Source: Streptomyces sp. GKU 895 | GTDB taxonomy: Bacteria; Actinomycetota; Actinomycetes; Streptomycetales; Streptomycetaceae | NCBI GenBank assembly: GCA_002027195.1 | Contig: MWJO01000053.1 | Coordinates: 1-54,037 of the forward strand | Length of the DNA stretch: 54,037 nucleotides | Direction: 5' to 3' | Part shown: positions 34,712 through 43,735 of the stretch, piece after piece | Layout: every line of letters begins with the position of its first letter | Position numbering within the stretch: position 1 is the first letter of the stretch | Program-made: the position numbers and the translations under genes | Notes under the pieces: model-generated | The model's database searches: none | The model's input: the letters and a program-made list of their open reading frames with translations, nothing else | Told to the model about the DNA's origin: nothing

Positions 34712-37606
34712 TCAGGACGGACCGAAGGTGAGCACCAGCTCCGGCCGGTAGTCCGCGGTCCCGGCCTCGCTGGACCACAGCCACAGGGCATCGGTGCCGC
34801 CACCGGTCAGCGCCAGCGACGAAGTCGTCCCGAGCAGTCCCCTCAACCCGTCGGTGTTCAGGGCGACTTCGTAGTCCGTCGACACCGCACCGGGCGCGGC
34901 CAGCGTGCCCAGTACCGCCGCGGACAGCCCGGGGCGGTTCGCGTACGTCACCCCCGCCTCGGTCCAGTCCCCGGTCACCGGTACGACGGTGAAGGAGTCC
35001 GCCGACCCGGCCGTGCTCAGCGAGGTCGTTCGCAGCCGCAGCACCGCGCCCGTCAGCTCGGTGCCGCTGGGCGCGGCCGGAAGGGCGAAGCGCAGATAGC
35101 TCTCGTACGCCGCGCTGCCGCGCACCGCCAGCGAGGTGGACGTCCCGTAGTTCGTCGTGGTCGCCGACCCGTTGACGTACGCGTCCTCGGTCGCGGCCAG
35201 CGTGACCGTGGTCTCCTCGCCCCCGCCGCCGGAACCGGTGCCGATCGTGTGGTGCTCGGCGATCTGCCCGGCGCTCAGCGCGCTCGGGTACACGGCCGTC
35301 TCGTCCACCGTGCCCGCGAAGAACATGCTCGTCGGGTTGGACGGCCACCCGGTGAGCGTGTCCGCGCCCACCCGCCAGAAACCGGTGGTGTTCAGCGCGG
35401 TCGTCACCGTGTTGGAGCCGACGAGCGCCCCGTCCACGTACAGCGCCATCCCGCCCGGCCCCTGGGTGGCGGCCACATGGTGCCAGGCACCGTCGTTGTA
35501 CGCGGCGCTCGACAGGATCGTCGCCCGGGTCGCGAACCTGCCCGTGCCGAAGCCGAGCTGTCCCGCGTCCGTCATGTAGACGAGCCGGTCGGAGTTCCGG
35601 CTGAAGTACCCGTCCCCGGAACCGAAGTTGTCCCCGAACCCGATGATCCGCCCGCCGCTGGTGGTGGTCGTCCGGATCCAGGTCTCCGCGGTGAAGGCAC
35701 CCGGCCGCGCATGCCGCTTCTCGCTGTACACGTACTCCGACGTGCCGTTGAGCCCGAGCGCCGTGCCGGCCCCCGGCACCGCGGCCGGCGTCTGCCGGTA
35801 CGACGGGCTGCTCACATACGCCCCGCCGTCATCCCCGCCACTGCTGTCGGCGGCGAAGGTCCCGCCGGGTTCGTCGTACCGCCAGTACAACGAGGCACCG
35901 TCCCTGCGCACGGCGGAGGCGTACGCGTCCGGCACCCGCGCCGCCGTGGCACTGCGGGCCGTCGACAGCGCGCTGGTGTTGGTGCCGTCGCTCGCCGTGA
36001 TCCGGTACGAGTACGTCGTCCCGGCGGTCACCGAGGTGTCCGTCCACGACACCTGCGGCCGCTCCCACGGCAGCGAGTACACGGTCGTGGTGTGGACCGG
36101 CGTGGCCGAGCCGTTCCGGTAGACGTTGTACGTCAGGTCGCCGTCGTCGAGGTCCTGGCTCGCCTGCCAGCGGACGTTCACACTGCCCGGAGTGTCACTG
36201 GAGACCCACGCGGCCGGGGTGCTGGGCGCCCCCGTGTCGGGACCGGTGCCGAAACGGCTCAGGCTCTGCTGGGCCGCCCCGTTGACGGTGGTGAACTCCC
36301 CGGCCAGCCAAAGGAATTCGGACCCTCCACCGTTAGCGAGCGTCAGCGCCCGCGGGCCGAGCTGCTCGCCGGTGCCCTCGTTGGTGTCCGGCGCCCAGGC
36401 CAGCAGCGCCGGGTCGGTCACGCGCTGCGCCAGCAGATGCTTGCGCTCGACGTTGGGGTACTCGCCCATGGAGGAGCAGTCGTGGGCGTGCGAGCCGCTG
36501 TAGAGCACCCCCTGGTAGAGCTGGAGGGCCTGGGTGGCGCCCAGGCAGGTGTCGCGCCAGCGCTGGGCGAAGGTGTCCGGTTCGAAGGCGGTGCGGCCGT
36601 CGAAGACGCCGCCGCCGGTGCCTTCGTTGGCGGTGTAGACGCCGGAGGAGTCGGCGGTGATGTCCTTGACGACGGAGGTGTTGGGGAAGAACCCGCTGGG
36701 GTAGGCCCGCGTCACGGCTCCGGTGGTGGCGTCGGTGATGGCCAGGGCGTGCGAGTCGGTGCCGTTGACGGTGAAGAAGTCCCCGCCGACCGCGACGTGC
36801 TGCCCGTCCGCGGTGACCTCGACGGCCCGCCCGGACACATCTGCGTCCGCCCTCCACGGGGTCAGCGCCCCGGCCGGCGTCAGCGCGGCGAACCGGGCCC
36901 GCGCGATGCCCCGTACGGTCGTGAAGTCGCCGCCCGCGTAGACCGTCCCGTCGGGCGCCACGTCCAGGGCCCGAACGGTCGCGTTGAAGGCCGGGTTGAA
37001 CGCGGCCCGCGCGGTGCAGCTGCCGATGTCGATCGCGGCGAGCCCGTTGACGGCGACACCACTCACCGCGGTGAAGTAACCACCCGCGTACAGCGTCTGC
37101 CCGTCCGGGGACACGGCGAGCGCCCGCACGGTCGCCGTACCACTGCTCCGCGTGAACGACAGCGAACAGCTGGTCGGCGCGCCCGTCGCCGCGTTGAACA
37201 CGGCGAAGTTCACCGCCGACCGCGTCCCGGCACCCCCGGAGGGGACCCCGGGCGGCCGGATGGTGGAGAAGGTCCCGCCCGCGAACACCGTCCCGTTGCG
37301 CTCCGCGAGCGCCCACACGATCCCGTTGGTCTGCCAGGTGCTGAGACGGTCGGCGGTGAAGGCGACGGGGGCGGTGACGGCGGAGGCGGAGGGAGCGGCG
37401 GTGACGACCCCGCCCAACAGCCCGGCGACGAGGGCAAGCACGGATATGAGCGCCCGCCTGACCGGACCTCGCCTATTGACCGGCGGCTCAGTGACGCCCC
37501 TAAGGGGCGCGGGGAACTGCGCGACCAGCCACGAAGCAGCCGCACCCGCCCGACGGCATATCGCGGCACCCCCTATCGCGGCTCGTCCCACGGCATGCCG
37601 TCTCAT
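34712..37606 (-). CDS. Secreted propeller-FnIII-LamG protein 2 with DNRLRE C-terminus
   Basis: Up to 964 residues from ATG 37606, which overlaps the gmd stop (ATGA). Domain order: hydrophobic segment about 55-70 (LISVLALVAGLLGGVV) ending at SASA, propeller repeats, FnIII (VNVRWQASQDLDDGDLTYNVYRNG), LamG (FTAETWIRTTTTSGGRIIGFGD), then a C-terminal DNRLRE-type domain (EDAYVNGSATTTNYGTSTSLAVRG, WTEAGVTYANRPG). The first ~50 residues are translated from an interspersed DNA repeat and are unlike a normal signal n-region. The true start may be closer to 37460, but no start codon with a ribosome site is visible there. Probably surface-exposed and glycan-binding. Confidence 0.82.
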   Translation of the reverse strand: MRRHAVGRAAIGGAAICRRAGAAASWLVAQFPAPLRGVTEPPVNRRGPVRRALISVLALVAGLLGGVVTAAPSASAVTAPVAFTADRLSTWQTNGIVWALAERNGTVFAGGTFSTIRPPGVPSGGAGTRSAVNFAVFNAATGAPTSCSLSFTRSSGTATVRALAVSPDGQTLYAGGYFTAVSGVAVNGLAAIDIGSCTARAAFNPAFNATVRALDVAPDGTVYAGGDFTTVRGIARARFAALTPAGALTPWRADADVSGRAVEVTADGQHVAVGGDFFTVNGTDSHALAITDATTGAVTRAYPSGFFPNTSVVKDITADSSGVYTANEGTGGGVFDGRTAFEPDTFAQRWRDTCLGATQALQLYQGVLYSGSHAHDCSSMGEYPNVERKHLLAQRVTDPALLAWAPDTNEGTGEQLGPRALTLANGGGSEFLWLAGEFTTVNGAAQQSLSRFGTGPDTGAPSTPAAWVSSDTPGSVNVRWQASQDLDDGDLTYNVYRNGSATPVHTTTVYSLPWERPQVSWTDTSVTAGTTYSYRITASDGTNTSALSTARSATAARVPDAYASAVRRDGASLYWRYDEPGGTFAADSSGGDDGGAYVSSPSYRQTPAAVPGAGTALGLNGTSEYVYSEKRHARPGAFTAETWIRTTTTSGGRIIGFGDNFGSGDGYFSRNSDRLVYMTDAGQLGFGTGRFATRATILSSAAYNDGAWHHVAATQGPGGMALYVDGALVGSNTVTTALNTTGFWRVGADTLTGWPSNPTSMFFAGTVDETAVYPSALSAGQIAEHHTIGTGSGGGGEETTVTLAATEDAYVNGSATTTNYGTSTSLAVRGSAAYESYLRFALPAAPSGTELTGAVLRLRTTSLSTAGSADSFTVVPVTGDWTEAGVTYANRPGLSAAVLGTLAAPGAVSTDYEVALNTDGLRGLLGTTSSLALTGGGTDALWLWSSEAGTADYRPELVLTFGPS
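36459..36832 (-). repeat. Near-identical tract shared with 33551-33924
   Basis: Second member of the 374-bp pair, spaced 2,908 bp from the first in the same orientation. Recombination between the two would delete or duplicate one gene equivalent. Confidence 0.85.
37502..37533 (+). repeat. Interspersed repeat, copy B
   Basis: Same core as at 10275 (GCGCGGGGAACTGCGCGAC), opposite orientation. It falls in the stretch between gmd and the hydrophobic start of LamG protein 2 and is read there as coding sequence (WLVAQFPAPLRG). Confidence 0.85.
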
Positions 37607-38616
37607 CTGTCGACCCGAACTGCCGTACCCGCCAACTCCTGATCCAGCCGGGCCACATCCGCGTCCACCATGATCCGCGCCAGCTCCTGCACCTTCACAG
37701 AGGGCTTCCAGCCCAGCAGCTCCTCCGCCTTGGACGCGTCCCCGATGAGCGCGTCGACCTCGCTGGGCCGCTCGTACTTGGGGTCGTAGCGCACGAACTC
37801 CCCCCACTCCAGGCCCACATGGGAGAACGCGACCTCCAGGAACTGCCGCACACTCGCCGCCTCACCGGTGGCGACGACGTAGTCGTCCGGCACGTCCCGC
37901 TGCAGCATCCGCCACATCGCCTCGACGTACTCCGGTGCGTATCCCCAGTCCCGCACGGCGTCGAGGTTGCCCATGTACAGCCGGTCCTGCAGTCCGGCCT
38001 GGATCCGGGCGACGGCCCGGGTGATCTTCCGGGTCACGAAGGTCTCACCGCGGCGCGGGGACTCGTGGTTGAAGAGGATCCCGTTGACCGCGAACATGTC
38101 GTACGCCTCGCGGTAGTTGACGGTCGTCCAGTAGCCGAAGACCTTGGCGCACCCGTAGGGACTGCGCGGATGGAACGGCGTGTTCTCGTTCTGCGGCGGG
38201 GGAGTGGACCCGTACATCTCCGAGGACGAGGCCTGGTACAGCCGCGTCTCGATCCCGCTCGCCCGCACCGCCTCAAGGAGCCGGACAGCGCTCAGCCCGG
38301 TGACGTCACCCGTGTACAGCGGCGCGTCGAAGGAGACCCGGACATGGGACTGCGCGCCCAGGTTGTACACCTCGTCGGGCCTGAGATCCCGCAGCAGATT
38401 CACCAGCGCCACGCCGTCCGACAGATCGGCGTGATGGAGCACGAAGGACCGTTCCGGCCGGTCCGGACCCTGGTAGATGTGGTCGATCCGCTCGGTGTTG
38501 AAACTCGACGACCTGCGGATCAGGCCGTGCACGGTGTACCCCTTGCTCAGGAGCAGCTCCGCGAGATACGAGCCGTCCTGCCCGGTGACTCCCGTGATGA
38601 GTGCCGACTTGCCCAT
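37603..38616 (-). CDS. gmd: GDP-mannose 4,6-dehydratase
   Basis: 337 residues from ATG 38616 with GGGGGG five bases upstream. Short-chain dehydrogenase fold: GVTGQDG (9-15) binds NADP, Glu133 in SSSEMYG and the Tyr154/Lys158 pair in SPYGCAK are catalytic. NHESPRRGETFVTRK and the DWGYAPEYVEAMW block are characteristic of GMD. It turns GDP-mannose into GDP-4-keto-6-deoxymannose, the precursor of GDP-fucose and GDP-rhamnose. GDP-L-fucose synthase is encoded divergently 106 bp away. The stop overlaps the ATG of the LamG 2 frame. Confidence 0.95.
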   Translation of the reverse strand: MGKSALITGVTGQDGSYLAELLLSKGYTVHGLIRRSSSFNTERIDHIYQGPDRPERSFVLHHADLSDGVALVNLLRDLRPDEVYNLGAQSHVRVSFDAPLYTGDVTGLSAVRLLEAVRASGIETRLYQASSSEMYGSTPPPQNENTPFHPRSPYGCAKVFGYWTTVNYREAYDMFAVNGILFNHESPRRGETFVTRKITRAVARIQAGLQDRLYMGNLDAVRDWGYAPEYVEAMWRMLQRDVPDDYVVATGEAASVRQFLEVAFSHVGLEWGEFVRYDPKYERPSEVDALIGDASKAEELLGWKPSVKVQELARIMVDADVARLDQELAGTAVRVDR

Positions 38617-38658
38617 CAGTACCCCCCTCTGCACGGCCGAAATGACCGCGTTTTTTTG

Positions 38659-38676
38659 TTAATTGACCGGAATTAA
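38659..38676. promoter_or_regulatory. AT-rich palindrome in the gmd/fcl divergent promoter
   Basis: TTAATTgaccggAATTAA is a perfect 18-bp palindrome, preceded by a run of seven T (38651-38657). It contains TTGACC (38663-38668), a possible -35 element. Such an AT-rich symmetric site in a high-GC genome is a good operator candidate for divergent control. Confidence 0.5.
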
Positions 38677-38721
38677 TGCGGAACGTCCCCCGAACGGGTC
38701 CGTCGCTGACACAATCCGCGC

Positions 38722-39713
38722 ATGACAGCTGACGCTTCGCCCAAGCTCACGCCCGTGTCCGAGCCCGAGCGCACGCCGGGGCCCTCGCTGCTTCCCAGTC
38801 CGGCCCAAATCTTCGTCGCGGGCCACCGGGGCCTGGTCGGCTCCGCGGTGGCCCGGCGGCTCGAGGCCGACGGACACGAGGTGCTCACCCGCGGCAGGGA
38901 CCAGCTCGATCTGCGCGACGCCGCGCGGACCGAGGCCTTCTTGCGCGACGTCCGCCCGGACGCCGTCGTGCTGGCCGCCGCCAAGGTGGGCGGGATCATG
39001 GCCAACAGCACCTATCCGGTGCAGTTCCTGGAGGACAACCTTCGTATACAGCTGAGCGTGGTGGCCGGCGCCCACTCCGCCGACGTCCCCCGCCTGCTCT
39101 TCCTCGGCTCGTCCTGCATCTACCCCAAGCTCGCCGACCAGCCGATCCGGGAGGACTCGCTGCTCACCGGCGCCCTCGAACCCACCAACGAGGCCTACGC
39201 CATCGCCAAGATCGCCGGCATCACCCAGGTCAACGCCTACCGCAGCCAGTACGGCCGCTCCTACATCAGCGCGATGCCGACCAACCTTTACGGGCCCGCG
39301 ACAACTTCGACCTGGCCACCTCGCACGTCCTCCCGGCCCTGATCCGCCGCTTCCACGAGGCGAGAGAGTCCAACGCCCCCCAGGTCACCCTGTGGGGCAC
39401 GGGAACCCCACGCCGCGAGTTCCTCCACGTCGACGACGTGGCGTCGGCGTGTGCCCTCCTGCTGAACCGCTACGACGAAGCGGGCCCGGTGAACATCGGC
39501 TGCGGCGAGGACCTGCCGATCAGCGAACTGGCGTCGTTGGTCCGCGAGGTGACGGACTATCAGGGCCAGATCACCTGGGACACGACGAAGCCGGACGGCA
39601 CCCCGCGCAAGCTCCTGGACGTGACCCGCCTCACCGAACTGGGCTTCAAGCCGGCGGTCGAACTCAGGGACGGTATTGCGGCGACGTACGAGTGGTGGCT
39701 CAACCAGCACTGA
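38722..39713 (+). CDS. fcl: GDP-L-fucose synthase (frame broken at 39298)
   Basis: About 330 residues read across one missing G at 39298 (GGGCCCGCGAC should be GGGCCCGGCGAC, restoring the invariant NLYGPGDNFDL). The NADP site is GHRGLVGSA (34-42). Ser131 and Cys132 in GSSCIYPK and the Tyr159/Lys163 pair form the epimerase/reductase centre. It converts GDP-4-keto-6-deoxymannose to GDP-L-fucose, completing the pathway begun by gmd. The break lies in a highly conserved motif with normal sequence on both sides, so I treat it as a consensus error. The start site has only a weak ribosome-binding sequence. Confidence 0.9.
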
Positions 39714-39730
39714 ACAAAGGCCGGTTCGAC

Positions 39731-39749
39731 CGCGCCCCAAAGGGGCGCG
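39731..39749. terminator. Short hairpin after fcl, with divergent repeat copy
   Basis: CGCGCCCC-aaa-GGGGCGCG forms an 8-bp stem 18 bp past the fcl stop. It merges into a divergent copy of the interspersed repeat (AAAGGGGCGCGGGG at 39739-39752, and GGGCGCGACCAGCCCC near 39782) with different sequence in the middle. Confidence 0.6.
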
Positions 39750-39848
39750 GGGCCGTATTGAATCTGCGGCTACCGCCGCGTGGGCGCGACCAGCCCCCAC
39801 CGGCCCGCAGCCGCCCGACGACCGGGCCCGGCACATCCCCCGGCGCAC

Positions 39849-41369
39849 TCAGTACGCCCCGCGCCCGTCGACCACGGCCCGCAGCGTCCGAGTCATGATC
39901 TCCATGTCCGCGGACACCGACCAGTTGTCCACGTACCAGAGGTCCAGCGCCACCGTCTCGTCCCACGACAGATCCGACCGCCCGCTGACCTGCCACAACC
40001 CCGTCATCCCCGGCTTGACCGCGAGCCGCCGGTGCTCGACCTGGCTGTAGCGCGCCACCTCCTCGGGCAGCGGAGGCCGCGGCCCGATCAGGGACATGTC
40101 CCCACGAAGTACGTTGAACAGCTGGGGCAACTCGTCAAGGGACAGCCGGCGCATCACCGACCCCAGCCGCGTCACCCGCGGGTCGCGCCGCATCTTGAAC
40201 ATGTGCCCGTCGTTCTGGTTGCGCCCCGCCAGCGAGGCCCGCCGGGTCTCCGCGTCGACGACCATCGTCCGGAACTTCCACATGGTGAACGGCCGCCCAC
40301 CGAGCCCGCAGCGCCTCTGCCGATAGAACACGGGGCCCGGCGAGGAGAACCGCACGGCCAGCGCGAGCGCCCCGAACACCGGCGCCAGCGCCACCACTCC
40401 GCACAGCGCGCCCGCCCGGTCCAGCAGCGACTTCAGCCAGGGCTGCCCGAACTCCTGCGCGGGCGGCGACACTTGAAGCACCGTCAGCCCCGCCGCCGAC
40501 GTGGGCCGCACCCGAGCCTGCGCCACCTCCGCGAGGCCCGGCACCACCGCCAGCTGCAGCCCCGCCCCGTGCAGCGCCCAGGACACCTGCCGCAGCCGGT
40601 CCCCGGTCATCCGTAACCCCGGCACCACCAGGGCGACATCCGCCCCGGCCGCCTCCACGGCCCGCAACACGGCCGCGGCGTCCCGCTGATGGTCCGTGTC
40701 GAGCGACGCCAGCCGCTCCGACACCGGCATCCCGCACCCGAGCACCTGATGCCCGACGGGCACGACGCCCACCACGACGTACGCGTGATCCGTGCGTGAG
40801 GACAGCCGCTCGACGACCTGATCCACGGCGGCCGGCTCCCCGACCACGAGCGCCCTGCGCACCGCCCGCGCCTCACGCCGCTGACGATTGAGATGCAGCC
40901 GGGTGAGCGGAGTGACCGTGGCCGTCAACAGCAGCCCGGGCGTCAACGCGGCCAGCGCCAGGGTCGGTTCGGGCCCGTTCTCCACGTCCGACAGCACGAG
41001 CGCCAGCGCCAGGATGCCGGCCAGCAGCACCCAGTCCCGTACGGCGGCCAGGACGCCCCACGCCTCACCGAGCCGCTGGGCCGCGTACCGCTGCCGCAGC
41101 GCCCGGATCGTCGCCCACGTACCCGCGCCGACGAGTCCGCCGACGACCGGCAGGTCCTGCCCGTCAGCCGCCAGCACCGCGGCCAGGGGCACCCCGATCC
41201 CGAAGGTGTCGGTCAGCACCGCCAGTGGCCGGTACCACCGCGCCTTTCCGTCCCCTGCCCGCCCCTTCGGCCTGATGCGCTCCGGTCGGGGTTTCGCCGG
41301 GCCGTCCTCCGCGACGACCGCCCGGCCCCCCGGTTCCCCGGCCGATTCCGACACACCGACATCCCGCAT
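39849..41369 (-). CDS. Polyprenyl-phosphate sugar-1-phosphate transferase, WcaJ/CpsE-like
   Basis: 506 residues from ATG 41369, preferred over 41387 because GGGGGG lies six bases upstream. The N-terminal part has about four membrane segments (ITDTFGIGVPLAAVLAAD-like, VLLAGILALALVLS, LLLTATVTPL), then a Rossmann-like CoA-binding-type domain (RRALVVGEPAAVDQVVERL). The C-terminal bacterial sugar transferase domain has RFSSPGPVFYRQ, MWKFRTMVVDAE, LSLDELPQLFNVLRGDMSLIGPRP and VKPGMTGLWQVSGRS. It starts repeat-unit synthesis by moving a sugar phosphate to undecaprenyl phosphate. It defines the right end of the polysaccharide locus. Confidence 0.93.
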   Translation of the reverse strand: MRDVGVSESAGEPGGRAVVAEDGPAKPRPERIRPKGRAGDGKARWYRPLAVLTDTFGIGVPLAAVLAADGQDLPVVGGLVGAGTWATIRALRQRYAAQRLGEAWGVLAAVRDWVLLAGILALALVLSDVENGPEPTLALAALTPGLLLTATVTPLTRLHLNRQRREARAVRRALVVGEPAAVDQVVERLSSRTDHAYVVVGVVPVGHQVLGCGMPVSERLASLDTDHQRDAAAVLRAVEAAGADVALVVPGLRMTGDRLRQVSWALHGAGLQLAVVPGLAEVAQARVRPTSAAGLTVLQVSPPAQEFGQPWLKSLLDRAGALCGVVALAPVFGALALAVRFSSPGPVFYRQRRCGLGGRPFTMWKFRTMVVDAETRRASLAGRNQNDGHMFKMRRDPRVTRLGSVMRRLSLDELPQLFNVLRGDMSLIGPRPPLPEEVARYSQVEHRRLAVKPGMTGLWQVSGRSDLSWDETVALDLWYVDNWSVSADMEIMTRTLRAVVDGRGAY

Positions 41370-41715
41370 GCGCTGCCCCCCAGCCATACGACGCCGTCAG
41401 CACGCCCGTTCGCGATGTCGAACTGTTCCCCACCGAACGGGTGTGCCCAAGTGATCGAAAAACGTAGGGCACGACCGTGACCGTTCGGCCGGAGTTTTCG
41501 TGGAATTCACACGAATCCGGTGAAGGTGACAGTGCGGGGCCTTCACGTAACCATCACGTGATGTGACGGAAAATACCGGGACAATCACGGATGGCTCACG
41601 GGTGAACGGCGCGCGAGGGGTGGTGGGGTCGTCCGGGATCGGGTACATACGATCGAGTAGCACCGGTCGGTAACGAAAACGGTCCAAGATCCCGATTCGC
41701 GGCGAGGTGAGCCTC
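41370..41715. promoter_or_regulatory. Divergent intergenic region with CATCACGTGATG palindrome
   Basis: 346 bp between the WcaJ-like and acyl-CoA dehydrogenase genes. It holds a perfect 12-bp palindrome CATCACGTGATG at 41552-41563, followed by an AT-richer stretch (GGAAAATACC). No gene is seen. Two divergent promoters are expected; none can be placed with confidence. Confidence 0.45.
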
Positions 41716-43648
41716 TTGTCCGCCCCATCCACCAGCAAACCCTCCGTCTCCGAGCGCGAGGCCCGCGAGGTCGCCGAGGCGGCCCGGGAACAGGAGTGGC
41801 GCAAGCCCAGCTTCGCCAAAGAACTGTTCCTCGGCCGCTTCCGGCTCGACCTGGTCCACCCGCACCCCATGCCCTCCTCGGAGGCCGCCCAGCGCGGCGA
41901 GGAGTTCCTCGCCAAGCTCCGCGACTTCTGCGAGACGAAGGTCGACGGCGCCCTCATCGAGCGCGAGGCCCAGATCCCCGACGAGGTCATCAACGGCCTC
42001 AAGGAGCTCGGCGCCCTCGGTATGAAGATCGACACCAAGTACGGCGGCCTCGGCCTCACCCAGGTGTACTACAACAAGGCGCTCGCGCTGGCGGGCTCGG
42101 CGAGCCCGCGATCGGCGTGCTGCTCTCCGCCCATCAGTCGATCGGCGTACCGCAGCCGCTGAAGCTGTTCGGTACCGACGAGCAGAAGGAGACGTTCCTG
42201 CCCCGGTGCGCCCGCACCGACATCAGCGCCTTCCTCCTCACCGAGCCCGACGTCGGCTCCGACCCCGCCCGCCTCGCCACCACCGCGGTCCCCGACGGCG
42301 ACGACTACGTCCTCGACGGGGTGAAGCTGTGGACCACCAACGGCGTGGTCGCCGACCTCCTCGTCGTCATGGCCCGGGTGCCGAAGTCCGAGGGCCACCG
42401 GGGCGGCATCACCGCGTTCGTCGTCGAGACCAACTCGCCCGGCATCACGGTCGAGAACCGCAACGCCTTCATGGGCCTGCGCGGCATCGAGAACGGCGTG
42501 ACCCGCTTCCACCAGGTCAGGGTCCCGGCCGCGAACCGCATCGGCCCGGAAGGCGCGGGCCTGAAGATCGCGCTCACCACCCTCAACACCGGCCGGCTCT
42601 CCCTGCCGGCCTCCTGCGTCGCCGCCGGCAAGTGGTGCCTGAAGATCGCCCGCGAGTGGTCGGCGGCCCGCGAGCAGTGGGGCAAGCCCATCGCCCAGCA
42701 CGAGGCGGTCGGCTCGAAGATCAGCTTCATCGCGGCCACCACCTTCGCGCTGGAGGCGGTCACGGACCTCGCGAGCCAGATGGCCGACGAGGACCGCAAC
42801 GACATCCGCATCGAGGGCGCCCTGGCCAAGCTCTTCGCCTCCGAGCAGGCGTGGCTGATGGCCGACGAACTGGTCCAGATCCGCGGCGGCCGGGGCTTCG
42901 AGACGGCCGCGTCCCTGGCGGCCCGCGGCGAACGCGCGTCCCGGCGGAGCAAGTCCTCCGCGACCTCCGCATCAACCGCATCTTCGAGGGCTCGACCGAG
43001 ATCATGCACCTGCTGATCGCCCGCGAGGCGGTCGACGCCCACCTCTCGGTCGCCGGCGACCTGATCGACCCGGACAAGTCCCTGACGGACAAGGCCAAGG
43101 CGGGCGCCAACGCGGGCGTGTTCTACGCCAAGTGGCTCCCGAAACTGGTCGCGGGCCAGGGTCAACTCCCGTACTCCTACAACGAGTTCAAACACGAGGT
43201 CGACCTCTCCGTCCACCTCCGCTACGTCGAGCGCACGGCCCGCAAACTCGCCCGCTCCACGTTCTACGCCATGTCCCGCTGGCAGGGCCGGATGGAGACC
43301 AAACAGGGCTTCCTCGGCCGGATCGTCGACATCGGCGCGGAACTCTTCGCCATGAGCGCGGCCTGCGTCCGCGCCGAACTCCTGCGCACCACCGAGGATC
43401 ACGGCCGCGAGGCCTACCAACTCGCCGACGCCTTCTGCCGCCAGTCCCGCATCCGGATCGAGGAACTCTTCGGCCGCCTGTGGACCAACACCGACGACCT
43501 GGACCGCAAGGTCGTCAAGGGCGTCATGTCCGGCACCTACACATGGCTGGAGGACGGCATCGTCGACCCCTCGGGCGAGGGCCCGTGGATCGCCGACGCC
43601 TCTCCGGGGGCGAGCGAGAAGAACAACGTCCACCGCCCGATCCGCTGA
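41716..43648 (+). CDS. Acyl-CoA dehydrogenase (frames broken at 42108 and 42938)
   Basis: About 644 residues when one missing G is restored at 42108 (SPAIGVLLSAHQSIG) and one at 42938 (GERAVPAEQVLRDLRINRIFEGSTE). The TTG at 41716 has GAGG eight bases upstream; GTG 41707 is an alternative. FAD-binding and catalytic motifs of the family are FLLTEPDVGSD, LDGVKLWTTNG and the C-terminal INRIFEGSTEIM. It is longer than standard enzymes (about 380-400) because of a C-terminal helical extension (KLVAGQGQLPYSYNEF to the end), like the large FadE-type proteins of actinobacteria. Expected role: flavin-dependent alpha,beta-dehydrogenation of a fatty acyl-CoA. No partner gene next to it. Confidence 0.88.
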
Positions 43649-43735
43649 CCGGCTCATGTCACCGCGTCCCCCGCACGTCCACCGTGAGGGGGACGCGCTG
43701 TCCTCACACACCGTCCTTACGGCAACAATGGGGGG

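Noticed and set aside
34073..37642. 1,189-codon plus-strand frame opposite the LamG genes
   Set aside because: Antisense to two well-supported secreted proteins with clear domains; composition is typical of a shadow frame.
21529..41369. Secondary-metabolite (PKS/NRPS/terpene) cluster
   Set aside because: No synthase, carrier or tailoring domains; all recognisable enzymes are of polysaccharide and lipid-linked glycan type.
10351..43648. Programmed ribosomal frameshifting as explanation of the broken genes
   Set aside because: Sites share no slippery heptamer or downstream stem, and affect unrelated housekeeping and accessory genes; missing bases in G/C runs explain them more simply.
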